Below, piece after piece: positions 19,703 to 29,161 of a DNA stretch of 64,000 nucleotides (positions are counted from its first letter, which is position 1; every line of letters starts with the position of its first letter). The translations under genes were made by a program, and so were the position numbers. This stretch comes from Lacimicrobium alkaliphilum. GTDB lineage: Bacteria > Pseudomonadota > Gammaproteobacteria > Enterobacterales > Alteromonadaceae. The notes below the pieces were generated by a model. It was not told the origin of the DNA, did not search any database, and worked only from the letters and a program-made list of their open reading frames with translations. The stretch is taken from contig NZ_CP013650.1 in assembly GCF_001466725.1 (NCBI RefSeq), positions 2,790,001-2,854,000 of the forward strand, given 5' to 3'.

Positions 19703-20829
19703 AAGTTGCCTCCCCCAGCACTTAGCAAGGAATAGTTTTGTTCTTCACGATAAATAGGTAACAGCATCTCGACTCTGGCCCCACCCTGAGGATTATTGAG
19801 TGCCCGGACGCTGCCCTGATGAGACTGGGCCACGGATTTGACTACTGCCAGCCCCAGTCCGGTACCCTGGCTTTTGGTGGTAAAGAAGGGATCGAAGATA
19901 CTCTGACTCTTATTGTCGGGGATCCCCGGCCCATTATCACTGACCGACAGCACAACCTGTTCGGGATTAACGTCATCCCGCCTGGCGGCGATTTCAATCT
20001 GACAGCCCTGAGGGTTAGCCTGCAGGCTGTTATGAATAAGATTCTGCAGCGCGCTGGCCAGCGCCGTTTTATTGCCCATCACCAGAATATCCGGCTCGGG
20101 CAGATCCAGAGTCAGGCTCGCCTGGCGCTGTAACAACATCGCCTCACTGCCCGCTTCCACTTCCAGCATCAGGTTTTGTAATGACAGTTCCGCCACGACT
20201 TGTTGCTCACCGCTTTTAGCGAACAGCAACATATCGTTGACCTGCTGTTCAAGATCTTTGAGCCTGGCCATCAGCTTATCGGCAAACTGATTACGTGAAT
20301 CCGGATTCAGGGTGGGGTTTTGTAAATTGGCGCCATAGAGCATGGCCGATGACAGTGGCGTTCTGATCTGGTGAGCCAGAGAGGCCACCATACGTCCCAG
20401 TGACGACAGGTTGCGCATATGGCTGATTTGCTGTTGTAACCTGCGGGTATGAGTCAGGTCAGTGATCACAATCAGCTGCCCGGGCTCTAGCTCTAAAGGA
20501 GAAATAGAGAACTGAACCTTACGGCCATCCTGTAATGACACCTCATGACCATCATCGGCCTGTGGTTTGAAGGCCCGGGCAATAATGGTGCGCCAGCTCT
20601 GACCTTCCAGAGGCTCACCCAGCAGCTCCACTGCAACCTGATTAGCCTGTTTCACCACGCCGCTGCCGTCAATCACAATGACACCGGCAGGCATCACCTC
20701 AAGCAAATGTTCAAGACGGGAAGATTGCTGGCGCAGACGCAGTACTTCCTGCGGGCCTACTTGCGAACCTTTGGACTGACTATTGTCAGAGGACTTTGCG
20801 GATTCAGAAAACGGCAACTCGGTTGTCAT
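19699..20829 (-). CDS. flrB: Flagellar sensor histidine kinase FlrB (FleS)
   Basis: Cytoplasmic sensor kinase that phosphorylates FlrC. It has 376 residues, no membrane segment, a PAS-like domain (about residues 40-128), the HisKA box with His153 in SLAHQIRTPLSS, and HATPase motifs (NLIHNSLQA, DNGPGIP, GTGLGLAVV). This matches FlrB/FleS. A sigma-54 promoter sits about 50 bp upstream (20878-20893), as expected for FlrA-activated class II genes. Confidence 0.94.
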   Translation of the reverse strand: MTTELPFSESAKSSDNSQSKGSQVGPQEVLRLRQQSSRLEHLLEVMPAGVIVIDGSGVVKQANQVAVELLGEPLEGQSWRTIIARAFKPQADDGHEVSLQDGRKVQFSISPLELEPGQLIVITDLTHTRRLQQQISHMRNLSSLGRMVASLAHQIRTPLSSAMLYGANLQNPTLNPDSRNQFADKLMARLKDLEQQVNDMLLFAKSGEQQVVAELSLQNLMLEVEAGSEAMLLQRQASLTLDLPEPDILVMGNKTALASALQNLIHNSLQANPQGCQIEIAARRDDVNPEQVVLSVSDNGPGIPDNKSQSIFDPFFTTKSQGTGLGLAVVKSVAQSHQGSVRALNNPQGGARVEMLLPIYREEQNYSLLSAGGGNL

Positions 20830-20877
20830 AATTACCCCATGTCAAAACTTGGACACCGAAATGGACATAAGGGTTAA

Positions 20878-20893
20878 AGCAGAGAACGTGCCA
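20878..20893 (-). promoter_or_regulatory. Sigma-54 promoter of flrBC
   Basis: The minus strand reads TGGCACGTTCTCTGCT: perfect -24 TGGCACG and a -12 CTGCT (one mismatch to TTGCT), with the required 10 bases between GG and GC. It is about 50 bp before the flrB ATG. In vibrio-type hierarchies flrBC is transcribed by sigma-54 with FlrA. Confidence 0.75.
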
Positions 20894-20984
20894 GCTTTAT
20901 TGTTTTTATTTATCAAAAGGTTAAGGCGGAATCCGGTTGTCATAAAACCGGCATGGCGGCCCCGACATACAAAAAAAGGATATT

Positions 20985-21660
20985 AACCGCTGAGATACTG
21001 AGGTTTAAGAAGATATTAACCACAGAGGCACAGAGAACACAGAGATTTGAATGGTTAAACGCTTTAACCCTTTTCGTGTTTTTCGTGCCTTTCGTGGTTG
21101 AAAAGCTCTAACCACGAAAAACACTAAAGGCACGAACAGGGGAGATAGGGCAAATTGATGCTTTTCTTTGCGATCTCAGCGTCTCTGCGAGATCCAGGCC
21201 TCTTATTTGTTTGATCTCGCAGAGGCGCAAAGACGCTGAGATATAAAGACCTTCTATATTGTGGTGAAAGCGTTTTTGTCCTGTGGTACCTGTTAGTAGC
21301 AAAGGCGCTGGGTTCCCGCCAAAAGCGAGCGGGAACGACTAACAGTCATGCCCGAGTGCCGTTATCGGGCATCCAGCGCCTTTAATAAAGGCAAAAATAA
21401 CCACAGAAGCGCCGAGAACACAGAGGTATTAACGTTTTAACCAATTGTTCTTCTCCGTGAACTCTGTGGCTCAGCGGTAAAATCTTTTATTTATGGATCA
21501 GCACACCGCCAGCATCCCGGATTCCGCTTCGCTCCATCCAGGCTACAAGCTAACGGTCATGCCCGAGAGCCATTATAAAAAGCGTGAATAACGACAGAGG
21601 CACAGAGAAGTAAAGTGGCGAAACTGAAAAAACCTTTGTGTCCTCCGTGGCTCTGTGGTT
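20985..21660. repeat. Repeat island B (flrB-flrA gap)
   Basis: About 675 bp of non-coding repeats. An inverted copy of the 66-bp unit of island A lies at 21111-21176 with one mismatch. A hairpin GTCTCTGCGAGATC (21181-21194) / GATCTCGCAGAGGC (21213-21226) follows, then a GCCCGAG...ATCGGGCATCC palindrome and AAAGGCGCTGG stretches that mirror island A. ACCACAGAGGCACAGAGAAC-type motifs occur at both ends. With island A it brackets flrC-flrB in inverted orientation. Confidence 0.85.
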
Positions 21661-21667
21661 AAAGCTT

Positions 21668-23104
21668 TTAGTCTTTAGACAACCCGTACTTACGCATTTT
21701 TTCCACCAGGGTGGTACGGCGCATACCCAATACTTCAGCGGCTCTGGCCACCACCCATTCCTGTTGTTCCAGTGCCTGGGTGATAAGGTTCACTTCCAGA
21801 TCCGCCAGATACTCTTTCAGGTTCAGGCCATCCTGTGGCAAGGCATAACCATCGCCGTTGGAGGGCTGAAACTCATCGGTCGCCGTTACATCATTGTCAT
21901 CGTTACCGAACAGCGCATTAATGGCTTCTCTTTCCAGCAATTCTTCCGGATACTCCGGCTCGTAGATTTCGGCATCCAGATGCTGATACTTAGGCGGCAG
22001 ATCACCGACATCCACAACTTTGTTCGGAAACAGAATCAGCAGCCGTTCCACCAGATTAGAAAGCTCCCGAACATTGCCGGCCCATGGATGTTCCATCAGA
22101 GACTGCAGGGAAGCCTGAGTAAATTTGACCGTATTGCCGAGTTCACTCTCTGCCCGGCTTACCAACTCCTGCAGCAACAGGGGGATATCGTCTTTACGCT
22201 CGCGCAGTGGCGGGCTGTCGATGGGAAACACATTCAACCGATAGTAAAGATCCTCTCGGAAGTTGCCTTCAGTGATCATCGACTCAAGATCGCGATGAGT
22301 GGCAGCAATGACGCGCACATTGCAGGGTATCGGTTTTATCCCGCCCACTCGCTCATAGGTGCGCTCCTGCAACACCCGCAGCAGTTTAACCTGCATTTGC
22401 AGGGGCATATCGCCGATTTCATCAAGAAATAGTGTACCGCCTTCAGCCAGCTCAAAACGCCCTTTGCGGGAGTTGACTGCACCGGTAAAGGCCCCCTTTT
22501 CATGACCGAAAAGTTCGCTTTCAAGCAGCTCGCCGGGGATCGCGCCACAGTTAACCGGAATAAAAGGCCCTGATTTGCGGTTTGACAGATAATGGACGTT
22601 CCTCGCCACCACTTCTTTACCTGTACCAGACTCGCCCAGGATCAGCACATTGGCGTCGGTAGGAGCAACCTGCTCAATCATATGACGAACAGCCTGTATC
22701 TCGGCACTTTTACCAATCAGACTGCGAAACAACTTGGTCTTATTATGCGCAGAGATGCTAATGCCCGGCCGGCGACTCAAATATGCCTGGCAACGATGCA
22801 ACATCTGCGTCAGCTGCGGGTAGGTTACCGGTTCATTGACAACGCCCACCAGATTACCACTGCACTGGTGAGTGCTCTGCCCAACCAGCACAAAGGGCAT
22901 ATAAGGATAATCCTTTGCCAGGGTCTCAATCATGGCAGTCGCTTCAGCATCTATTAATATGCCGCTATAGTCATGATTCGCCTGCAGATGTTCTACTGCC
23001 TGAACAGGCATTACATCCTCAGGTTTTTCGCCCATAAAGGTAAGTATGGTCTGAAGGCTGATCCTGCGAGCCTCAGGCTCACTGATAATCAGGATGTTAC
23101 TCAT
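21668..23104 (-). CDS. flrA: Flagellar master regulator FlrA (FleQ)
   Basis: Top regulator of polar flagellar genes; activates flrBC and early flagellar operons with sigma-54. The 478-residue protein has a FleQ-type N-terminal domain (a degenerate receiver, about residues 1-115), an AAA+ domain with GESGTGKE (157-164), GAFTGA (204-209) and [11 protein letters not shown], and a C-terminal Fis-type helix-turn-helix ([17 protein letters not shown]). Encoded upstream of flrBC on the same strand but separated from it by repeat island B. Confidence 0.95.
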   Translation of the reverse strand: MSNILIISEPEARRISLQTILTFMGEKPEDVMPVQAVEHLQANHDYSGILIDAEATAMIETLAKDYPYMPFVLVGQSTHQCSGNLVGVVNEPVTYPQLTQMLHRCQAYLSRRPGISISAHNKTKLFRSLIGKSAEIQAVRHMIEQVAPTDANVLILGESGTGKEVVARNVHYLSNRKSGPFIPVNCGAIPGELLESELFGHEKGAFTGAVNSRKGRFELAEGGTLFLDEIGDMPLQMQVKLLRVLQERTYERVGGIKPIPCNVRVIAATHRDLESMITEGNFREDLYYRLNVFPIDSPPLRERKDDIPLLLQELVSRAESELGNTVKFTQASLQSLMEHPWAGNVRELSNLVERLLILFPNKVVDVGDLPPKYQHLDAEIYEPEYPEELLEREAINALFGNDDNDVTATDEFQPSNGDGYALPQDGLNLKEYLADLEVNLITQALEQQEWVVARAAEVLGMRRTTLVEKMRKYGLSKD

Positions 23105-23414
23105 ACTCTGGCGACCTCAAAGTTGTCATCACAACCTACGCTAAAAAGAAAGTAAGGCAGAAGGTGTTGCCTCCGATTGAAAAAACGAATTGCTGATTAT
23201 TGTTTTTGTTTAATTGCTACCTAAGATTTTAACCATTAACAAAGCATACGCAACCAGAGCATTCAGGTTTATGATCAATAGCTTAGATATTGCGTAAAAA
23301 AACATCAAAAGTGTCCCGGAACCCTCCGGGCTGGTAAAGGCTTATGAGTATATTCGACAACCCGGAGGGTTTTCAGTCAGAATACAGCATAAACCAAAAA
23401 AAACAGAGCGGTAG
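23105..23414. other. flrA-kpsF divergent intergenic region
   Basis: 310 bp between divergent flrA and kpsF with no gene. The flrA-proximal part is AT-rich. The kpsF-proximal part holds three complementary segments, described separately at 23315-23375. I found no sigma-54 or sigma-28 motif convincing enough to list. Confidence 0.6.
23315..23375 (+). promoter_or_regulatory. Candidate attenuator-like alternating hairpins before kpsF
   Basis: CCCGGA (23315-23320) can pair with TCCGGG (23325-23330). Alternatively AACCCTCCGGG (23320-23330) can pair with CCCGGAGGGTT (23361-23371), an 11-bp perfect stem followed by TTTCAG. The two structures share the middle segment and exclude each other. The second is terminator-like but has a short T run. 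The kpsF ATG is about 45 bp further on. Confidence 0.35.
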
Positions 23415-24341
23415 ATGAATTACCAGCATATTGCCAGACAGGTATTTGAGATCGAGGCACAGGCGGTGGCTAAATTAGCCCAGCGACTGGATAAGCAATT
23501 TGATCAGGCTGTGGAAAAAATTCTGCGCACTAAAGGGCGGGTGATTGTGTGTGGCATGGGCAAATCTGGCCAGATTGGCCGCAAAATTGCGGCAACCCTG
23601 GCCAGCACAGGTACACCAAGCTTTTTTATGCATCCTGGTGAGGCCTATCATGGCGATCTGGGCATGATTGCCAGAGAAGACGTGTTCGTTGCCATTTCCA
23701 ATTCCGGTGAAACCGAAGAGGTGCTGAAGCTGCTGTCTTTCCTTAAAGATAACGGTAACTATCTGATTGGACTGACCGGTAAACAGGACTCCACTTTAGG
23801 CCGGGCCGCTGACGTTATACTCAATGTAGCCGTTGACAAAGAAGCCTGCCCTTTGCAACTTGCGCCGACATCCTCAACCACCGCGACCCTGGCCATGGGT
23901 GATGCACTGGCGGTCACCCTGATGCAAGCGAGAGACTTTCAGCCTGAGGAGTTTGCCCGTTTTCATCCCGGCGGTAATCTTGGCCGGCGACTGCTCTCCC
24001 TTGTCAAAGATGAAATGATCAGCACCAACCTGCCATTGCTGAAACCCGATGCCAGTTTTGCCGAAGTGGTGGACTCTATATCAGGGGGTAAACTGGGGAT
24101 TGCTATTGTCGAGTCAGACCAGGGCTATGGCATTATCACAGACGGCGACATTCGCCGCGGATTTAACAAATACTCAAAAGATGTGTTTGACTTAAACGCC
24201 GAAAAGATGATGAGCCTGAACCCTAAGACTATCAATATCGGCGCCAGGATGAATGAAGCCTTTGGGTTGATGGAAAAGCACCAGATCACGTCACTGCTGG
24301 TTATGGATGCAGATAAGCTGGTTGGTATTGTGAAGAAATAA
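23415..24341 (+). CDS. kpsF: KpsF/GutQ-type sugar-phosphate isomerase (SIS + CBS)
   Basis: Arabinose-5-phosphate isomerase family, which makes the precursor of Kdo or related ulosonic acids. The 308-residue product has an N-terminal SIS domain (VCGMGKSGQIGRKIA, SNSGETEEVLKLL, PTSSTTATLAMGDALA) and two CBS segments (residues about 210-308). It stops at GIVKK, a little before the usual C-terminal end of KpsF (commonly 320-330), so the last CBS strand is short. A housekeeping kdsD may be elsewhere. Its place beside flagellin and sugar genes suggests a role in the glycan region, but this is inference. Confidence 0.85.
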   Translation: MNYQHIARQVFEIEAQAVAKLAQRLDKQFDQAVEKILRTKGRVIVCGMGKSGQIGRKIAATLASTGTPSFFMHPGEAYHGDLGMIAREDVFVAISNSGETEEVLKLLSFLKDNGNYLIGLTGKQDSTLGRAADVILNVAVDKEACPLQLAPTSSTTATLAMGDALAVTLMQARDFQPEEFARFHPGGNLGRRLLSLVKDEMISTNLPLLKPDASFAEVVDSISGGKLGIAIVESDQGYGIITDGDIRRGFNKYSKDVFDLNAEKMMSLNPKTINIGARMNEAFGLMEKHQITSLLVMDADKLVGIVKK

Positions 24342-24400
24342 GTGTTTCCCGGACAGCTCCGTCTGACCTTCAATGGGGGAATCTCATGGATCAGACGAAA

Positions 24401-24422
24401 AAAGGCCGCAGTTGCGGCCTTT
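24401..24422 (-). terminator. Terminator between kpsF and the divergent flagellin (convergent)
   Basis: AAAGGCCGCA (24401-24410) pairs with TGCGGCCTTT (24413-24422). Read on the minus strand the stem is followed by TTTTTTCG, a good rho-independent terminator for the flagellin gene ending at 24443. On the plus strand a shorter T run follows, so it may also serve kpsF. An outer pair CGTCTGA/TCAGACG (24360-24366, 24391-24397) lies beside it. Confidence 0.85.
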
Positions 24423-24442
24423 AACTTATTGGTTTACTGAAA

Positions 24443-25243
24443 TTAGCTAAGCAGCGCCAGCACCTGGCCTCGTTGCTGATTAGCCTGCGCCTGAACCGAC
24501 AATGAAGCCTGACCCAGCACATCATTGGCCGCCTGCTCAGAAGTCGCCTGCGCATAATCTGTATCCTGAATACGACCTTTCGCTGCCGCCACATTCACTT
24601 CTGTATTGGCCAGATTACGGGCCGCACTTTCAAATTGATTCTGAGTAGCACCGAGATCGGCTCGGGCCTGACCCACGGTTTCAACGGCGTTGTCGGCCAC
24701 TTCAAGTGCATCGGATGCACCCTGAGCGGTGCTGATATCCACATTCAGAATATCGTTCAGACTGCTGGCGACATCGCTGGTGGCCACACTGATATTCTGC
24801 CCGGCATTAGCACCCACCTGGAAATTAATCTCGCCTTCTGCGCTCAGCAGGGGTTTACCGGCAAATTCGGTACGATCAATGGTATCGGTGATTTCCTGCT
24901 GGATTTGCGACACTTCTTTTTGCAGTGCCTGGCGATCTGAATCAGAAAGAATACCGTTACCTGCCTGAATCGACAGTTCACGGATACGATTTACGCCATC
25001 GGAAATACCCGACAACCCACCTTCAGCCACCTGCGCCAAAGACACGCCGTCGTAGGCATTGTTGTATGCCTGACGTAACCCTGTAGTCTGGGAAGTAAGC
25101 CTGTCAATAATCTGCTGGGCAGCAGAATCATCGGCGGCGCTGTTAACACGCTTTCCCGAGGCCAGCTTTTCAAACAGGCTCTCCTGCTTGTTCTGAACCT
25201 GCTGCAACAAAGATGCGTTGGACTTGGTATTGATTTCTAACAT
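24443..25243 (-). CDS. Divergent short flagellin
   Basis: A 266-residue flagellin: conserved N-terminal helical domain (about 1-140, with LASGKRVNSAADDSAAQQI and DGVSLAQVAEGGLSGI) and C-terminal domain (about 185-266, RIQDTDYAQATSEQAANDVLGQA), with almost no central domain. It differs clearly from the two flagellins at 61140 and 62830: it begins MLEINTKSNASL rather than [12 protein letters not shown], and its C-terminus ends QVLALLS. It stands alone with its own terminator and a possible sigma-28 -10 element upstream, so it may be a minor or specialised filament subunit. Confidence 0.9.
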   Translation of the reverse strand: MLEINTKSNASLLQQVQNKQESLFEKLASGKRVNSAADDSAAQQIIDRLTSQTTGLRQAYNNAYDGVSLAQVAEGGLSGISDGVNRIRELSIQAGNGILSDSDRQALQKEVSQIQQEITDTIDRTEFAGKPLLSAEGEINFQVGANAGQNISVATSDVASSLNDILNVDISTAQGASDALEVADNAVETVGQARADLGATQNQFESAARNLANTEVNVAAAKGRIQDTDYAQATSEQAANDVLGQASLSVQAQANQQRGQVLALLS

Positions 25244-25367
25244 AATCTACCCCCTCTACCTATGGCCATAAGAATAGCAGAATGGTGGTTATAAAGTAAG
25301 CAGTGAAATACGCCTAGAGTATAGGTTTTAATAACAACGTATAAGGGCAACCAACAGTAACACTAGC

Positions 25368-25375
25368 TTATCGGT
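25368..25375 (-). promoter_or_regulatory. Possible sigma-28 -10 element for the divergent flagellin
   Basis: On the minus strand ACCGATAA (7 of 8 to GCCGATAA) occurs about 125 bp upstream of the flagellin ATG. No good TAAA-like -35 lies 15 bases upstream, so the call is weak. Its location in a 205-bp gap between a flagellin and a divergent operon supports it. Confidence 0.35.
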
Positions 25376-25386
25376 ACAAGGCTTAA

Positions 25387-25413
25387 TCAAGCATAGTCAA
25401 AATCGGCCGATAA
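25387..25413 (+). promoter_or_regulatory. Sigma-28 (FliA) promoter candidate for the wbpB operon
   Basis: Plus strand: TCAA (25387-25390), 15 bases, then a perfect GCCGATAA (25406-25413). The spacing equals the FliA arrangement TAAA-N15-GCCGATAA; the -35 has one mismatch to TAAA but fits the TCAA form seen in pseudomonad-type FliA promoters. It ends 36 bp before the wbpB ATG. If functional, nucleotide-sugar synthesis would be tied to late flagellar expression. Confidence 0.5.
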
Positions 25414-25424
25414 CTCTTGTGTAA

Positions 25425-26390
<966 letters not shown>

Positions 26391-26391
26391 A

Positions 26392-26973
26392 ATGAAAGAT
26401 GTTTTTATACACTCATCGGCAATTGTAGATGACGGTGCAACAATTGGCTCTGAAACGCGAGTCTGGCACTGGGTTCATGTGTGCGGCTCAGCCACTATTG
26501 GCCGTGGCTGTTCTTTAGGCCAGAACGTCTTTGTTGGTAATAAGGTAAAGATTGGTAATAACGTCAAAATACAGAATAACGTGTCGGTGTATGAAGGCGT
26601 TGAGCTGGAGAATGATGTCTTTTGTGGCCCATCAATGGTCTTCACCAATGTCTATAATCCTCGCTCCGCCATTGAGCGCAAAGACCAATACCGCAAAACA
26701 TTGGTACAACAAGGTGCGACTCTTGGCGCCAACTGCACCATTGTATGTGGCGTGTCGATCGGGCGATACGCTTTTGTCGGAGCCGGGGCTGTTGTTAACA
26801 AAGACGTGCCAGACTATGCCCTGATGGTGGGTGTGCCAGCCAGACACATTGGCTGGATCAGTGAATTCGGTGAGCAGCTCAACCTTCCGCTCAAAGGTGA
26901 CGCAGAAACCACCTGCCCTCACTCCGGCAACACCTATGAACTTAAAAACAATACAGTAACCAGGAAGGATTGA
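26392..26973 (+). CDS. wbpD: UDP-GlcNAc3NA N-acetyltransferase (WbpD/WlbB)
   Basis: Hexapeptide-repeat acetyltransferase that acetylates the 3-amino group to give UDP-GlcNAc3NAcA. The 193-residue protein is mostly left-handed beta-helix repeats ([25 protein letters not shown]), with the family stretch [17 protein letters not shown] near residue 76. It starts one base after the wbpB stop and overlaps wbpE, consistent with one operon. Confidence 0.92.
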   Translation: MKDVFIHSSAIVDDGATIGSETRVWHWVHVCGSATIGRGCSLGQNVFVGNKVKIGNNVKIQNNVSVYEGVELENDVFCGPSMVFTNVYNPRSAIERKDQYRKTLVQQGATLGANCTIVCGVSIGRYAFVGAGAVVNKDVPDYALMVGVPARHIGWISEFGEQLNLPLKGDAETTCPHSGNTYELKNNTVTRKD

Positions 26974-28079
26974 TGGAGTTTATCGATCTACAGGCGCAGC
27001 TGGCAACAATGCGCGAGAACATCGACCGGCGAATCGCCAAGGTGCTCGATCATGGCCAGTTTATTATGGGTCCTGAAGTGTCTGAGCTGGAAGAACGTCT
27101 GGCAGACTATGTTGGCGTTGAACACTGTATAAGCTGTGCCAATGGAACGGACGCGTTACAACTCTCCCTCATGGCATTAGGGGTTGGTGCCAACGATATT
27201 GTATTTACCACTGCGTTTTCCTTTTTCGCCACCGCTGAAGTCATACCTCTGGTCGGAGCCACACCCTACTTTGTAGATATTAACGAAGAAACCTACAACA
27301 TTTGCCCAATTAGCCTGGAGCAAGCCATTATCGCCTGCAAAGCTGCAGGAAAAGGAATACCCCGCGCCGTTATTGCCGTGGATCTGTTTGGCATGCCCGC
27401 CAATTATCCCGAACTGCGATTAATATGTGATAAATACGATCTTCATCTTATTGAAGATGGTGCGCAAAGCTTTGGTGGCAGCATTTCAGGAAAGAAATGT
27501 GGTAGCTTTGGCGATATAGCCACAACCAGCTTTTTTCCAGCTAAGCCTCTGGGGTGCTATGGTGATGGAGGTGCGATATTTACCAACAATCAGGATCTGG
27601 CTGAACAATGCCGTTCAATGCGGGTACACGGTAAAGGCGATCACAAATATCAAAACATCAGGATTGGCCTGAATAGCAGATTGGACACGATTCAGGCGGC
27701 TATCCTGCTGGAGAAACTTCAGCAATTCCCCACGGAGCTTGAAAGAAGAAACTATATTTCCAAGAAATATGCATCAGCCCTGAGAGCTGATCTAGTTCAC
27801 CAGAAAGCGAGCGCTGGATTTACCAGTGCATGGGCCCTTTACACAGTTTCAGGAATATCTGAGTCACGTCAGTCCTATCTTGACAGACTGAGTGCACAAG
27901 GTATTCCCTCGGGTATCTACTACCCCGTTTGCCTGCACCGGCAACCCGCGATGCAAGACGCGTTGGCAGAGCCCTGCAAAAAAGCTGAGGCAGCCAGTCA
28001 AAAAGCTTTCAGTATTCCAATGCATCCTTATATGTCTGACCAGGACATTGATCACGTCATAAATGGGCTGAGCCAATGA
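26973..28079 (+). CDS. wbpE: 3-aminotransferase for UDP-3-keto-GlcNAcA (WbpE/WlbC, DegT family)
   Basis: PLP enzyme that aminates C3 of the keto sugar made by WbpB. The 368-residue DegT/DnrJ/EryC1 fold contains the substrate/PLP signature EDGAQSFGG and the Schiff-base lysine in FFPAKPLGCYGDGG. I use the ATG at 26973, which overlaps the wbpD stop (TGATG), after AAGGAT. The sequence closely resembles WbpE in its N-terminus (FIDLQAQ). Confidence 0.9.
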   Translation: MEFIDLQAQLATMRENIDRRIAKVLDHGQFIMGPEVSELEERLADYVGVEHCISCANGTDALQLSLMALGVGANDIVFTTAFSFFATAEVIPLVGATPYFVDINEETYNICPISLEQAIIACKAAGKGIPRAVIAVDLFGMPANYPELRLICDKYDLHLIEDGAQSFGGSISGKKCGSFGDIATTSFFPAKPLGCYGDGGAIFTNNQDLAEQCRSMRVHGKGDHKYQNIRIGLNSRLDTIQAAILLEKLQQFPTELERRNYISKKYASALRADLVHQKASAGFTSAWALYTVSGISESRQSYLDRLSAQGIPSGIYYPVCLHRQPAMQDALAEPCKKAEAASQKAFSIPMHPYMSDQDIDHVINGLSQ

Positions 28080-29161
28080 AGATACTGACCGTTATCGGCG
28101 CTCGCCCGCAGTTTGTAAAAGCCTCAGTCGTCTCCAGAGCTATCCTTGAATTGACGCAAGATCAGCCCGGACAAGTTACGGAGACGATACTTCATACTGG
28201 CCAGCATTTTGACAGCAATATGTCGCAGCTATTCTTCGATCAATTGGGAATTCCTACGCCCAAGATCAACCTCAACATCCATAGCAGCAGCCATGGTCAG
28301 ATGACAGGTCAAATGCTAATTGAAATAGAAAAACACTTATTACAGGAAAAACCTGATTGGGTATTGGTATATGGTGATACCAATTCGACGCTGGCAGGTG
28401 CTCTGGCTGCAGCCAAGCTACACATACCCATTGCGCATGTAGAGGCGGGCTTGCGCTCTTTCAATAAGAGTATGCCGGAAGAGATCAATCGCGTCATGAC
28501 AGACCATGTGGCCAGCAGCTTACTTTGCCCGACAGAGGCGGCAATGAAAAACCTTGAGCGAGAAGCCTTGAGTAACAAAAGCTTACTAGTCGGTGATGTC
28601 ATGTATGACGCATTCTTATATGCCAAAAAAAAGTCAGAACAACACAGCTCGGTCGAGATCGAGGGCCTGGATGCTGGTTTTATACTAGCGACCCTGCATA
28701 GAGCTGAAAATACAGATTCACTTGAGCGTCTGAAAGATATTTTGATGGGCCTGAATCAAATAAATCTCAAAAAGCGAGTTCTGTTGCCTTTGCACCCAAG
28801 AACAAAAAAACAAATTAGTCATTTTGGGTTAGAGGATTTACTCAAGGATATTCTGGTATCTCCTCCACTAGGGTATATAGAGATGGTTCAACTGCTGTCA
28901 CTTTGCGAATGCGTCATCACCGACTCTGGAGGACTGCAAAAGGAAGCTTATTTCGCCAAGAAGCCTTGTTTGACGGTGAGAGATGAAACTGAATGGATTG
29001 AAACCGTTGATGCTGGATGGAATCATCTGGTTAGCGCTTCATCACACCAAATTATTAGCCAATATGATGCTTTAGATACGCCTAATGAATGGAAGCCTCT
29101 ATATGGTCATGGTGACGCAGGAGCGACTATTGTCCGGCATCTGTTAGATGGACAAAAATGA
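28076..29161 (+). CDS. wbpI: Non-hydrolysing UDP-sugar 2-epimerase (WbpI/WecB family)
   Basis: Would epimerise UDP-GlcNAc3NAcA to UDP-ManNAc3NAcA (WbpI), or UDP-GlcNAc to UDP-ManNAc (WecB). The context right after wbpB-D-E favours WbpI. The 361-residue protein has the family start VIGARPQFVKA, HVEAGLRSF, EEINRVMTDH and the sugar-binding TDSGGLQKEA segment. Starts with an ATGA overlap and itself overlaps rfbB. Confidence 0.88.
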   Translation: MKILTVIGARPQFVKASVVSRAILELTQDQPGQVTETILHTGQHFDSNMSQLFFDQLGIPTPKINLNIHSSSHGQMTGQMLIEIEKHLLQEKPDWVLVYGDTNSTLAGALAAAKLHIPIAHVEAGLRSFNKSMPEEINRVMTDHVASSLLCPTEAAMKNLEREALSNKSLLVGDVMYDAFLYAKKKSEQHSSVEIEGLDAGFILATLHRAENTDSLERLKDILMGLNQINLKKRVLLPLHPRTKKQISHFGLEDLLKDILVSPPLGYIEMVQLLSLCECVITDSGGLQKEAYFAKKPCLTVRDETEWIETVDAGWNHLVSASSHQIISQYDALDTPNEWKPLYGHGDAGATIVRHLLDGQK

